A stretch of DNA of 5,304 bases from an uncultured Prevotella sp. (lineage in GTDB: Bacteria; Bacteroidota; Bacteroidia; Bacteroidales; Bacteroidaceae). The stretch covers positions 1 to 5,304 of the forward strand of contig CALBYK010000217.1 in NCBI GenBank assembly GCA_937889855.1, in the 5' to 3' direction. Below the pieces are notes generated by a model that had not been told where the DNA came from, ran no database searches, and was given only the letters and a program-made list of their open reading frames with translations. A program made the translations under genes and the position numbers. Each line of letters begins with the position of its first letter. The stretch's first letter is position 1. Of the stretch, positions 4,682-5,304 are shown one piece after another.

Positions 4682-5304
4682 ATGAAAAAGAAAGAAATGT
4701 GCTACATAGCGATTGTAGCTTTGCTTGGCGTGTCGCTGTTGGCGGGATTCGCCGTAGAAGTGTTCAACGTTGACTTGGGCCGTTGGTCATGGGTGTCGCA
4801 CTGGGTGTCTTCGCCCGTCGCGCTTGCCATAGGCTTCGCGTTTGCCTTGCTGTTTGGCAAGGTGTTCCCCGATTTCAACAAGACGATGTCGAAGAAACTG
4901 TTGCAGTATTCGGTCATCGGCCTTGGTTTCGGCATGAACGTCAACAAGGCTATTGAGTCGGGAGCCGAGGGCATGATGTTCACCATCGTCAGCGTGTTCG
5001 GCACGTTCGCCCTTGGCTGGCTGTTCGGACGGAAACTGCTTAAGGTAGACTGGCAGACAAGCTATCTGTTGTCGTCGGGAACGGCTATATGCGGCGGATC
5101 CGCCATTGCAGCCGTCGGTCCGGTGATAAAGGCCAAGGCAGAAAGCATGTCGGTGGCATTGGGCGTGGTGTTCATTCTCAACGCCATCGCGCTGTTTGTG
5201 TTCCCATACATAGGCGATGCCTTGGGAATGACAATGAAGCAGTTCGGCATGTGGGCGGCAATAGCCATTCACGACACGTCGTCGGTGATGGGTGCTGGAG
5301 CAGC
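4682..5304 (+). CDS. YeiH/UPF0324-family putative sulfate exporter (partial)
   Basis: The frame from ATG 4682 stays open to the right edge, giving 207 residues of a protein that is usually about 320-350 long. It is an inner-membrane protein with hydrophobic segments at about residues 7-26, 44-62, 74-87, 97-117, 124-147, 157-176 and from 188. Family signatures are visible: LLSSGTAICGGSAIAAVGP at 129-147 and AIAIHDTSSVMGAGA at 193-207. The short loop GFGMNVNKA at 82-90 is also typical. These place it in the UPF0324/YeiH family (Cons_hypoth698), annotated as putative sulfate exporters because some members sit beside sulfonate-degradation genes. The substrate of this copy is unproven, and no sulfur genes are visible here. 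It follows the receptor gene by 47 bases but has its own promoter. ATG 4697 (Met6) is an alternative start that would leave a leader of about 15 bases and still keep the first membrane segment. Confidence 0.92.
   Translation, partial: MKKKEMCYIAIVALLGVSLLAGFAVEVFNVDLGRWSWVSHWVSSPVALAIGFAFALLFGKVFPDFNKTMSKKLLQYSVIGLGFGMNVNKAIESGAEGMMFTIVSVFGTFALGWLFGRKLLKVDWQTSYLLSSGTAICGGSAIAAVGPVIKAKAESMSVALGVVFILNAIALFVFPYIGDALGMTMKQFGMWAAIAIHDTSSVMGAGA

Noticed and set aside
4702..5272. Antisense open frames opposite the transporter gene
   Set aside because: The plus frame shows clear YeiH-family motifs. The opposite-strand translations are rich in His and Cys with no recognisable fold.

Overview
The window looks like a chromosomal segment of a Bacteroidota bacterium, most likely of the order Bacteroidales (Prevotella-like). 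Three signs support this. Bacteroidota-type -7 promoter boxes (TAnnTTTG) sit in front of four of the five genes. The three predicted signal peptides all end in Ala followed by Gln. The large outer-membrane protein carries the C-terminal tail common in Bacteroidales beta-barrel proteins. Genus is inference; no rRNA or other marker gene is present.

Layout from left to right. (1) The first 162 bases hold the 5' end of a minus-strand gene for a secreted protein, probably thioredoxin-like, which runs off the left edge. (2) A long AT-rich divergent intergenic region of about 490 bases follows. It holds outward-facing promoters at both ends and a 22-bp-period tandem repeat array in the middle. (3) A plus-strand gene encodes a ribonuclease Z-like metallo-beta-lactamase-fold hydrolase with intact metal ligands. 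It is followed after 3 bases by a compact 69-bp inverted-repeat element that resembles a MITE. (4) Next is an unrecognised secreted, probably envelope-associated protein of 257 residues. (5) A roughly 200-base gap holds a palindromic REP-like fragment, a perfect 10-bp inverted repeat and a promoter. (6) A 699-residue TonB-dependent-receptor-like outer-membrane beta-barrel protein follows. (7) The start of a YeiH/UPF0324-family putative sulfate exporter runs off the right edge; its promoter is so close to the ATG that the mRNA is probably leaderless.

The four plus-strand genes are co-directional, but three have their own promoter-like sequence and the gaps hold repeats. They look like mostly separate transcription units rather than one operon, and no shared pathway is evident. 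I see no clear new system. The most interesting non-coding signals are the 22-bp array between the divergent promoters, the MITE-like element, the inverted repeat before the receptor promoter, and the probable leaderless start of the transporter gene.
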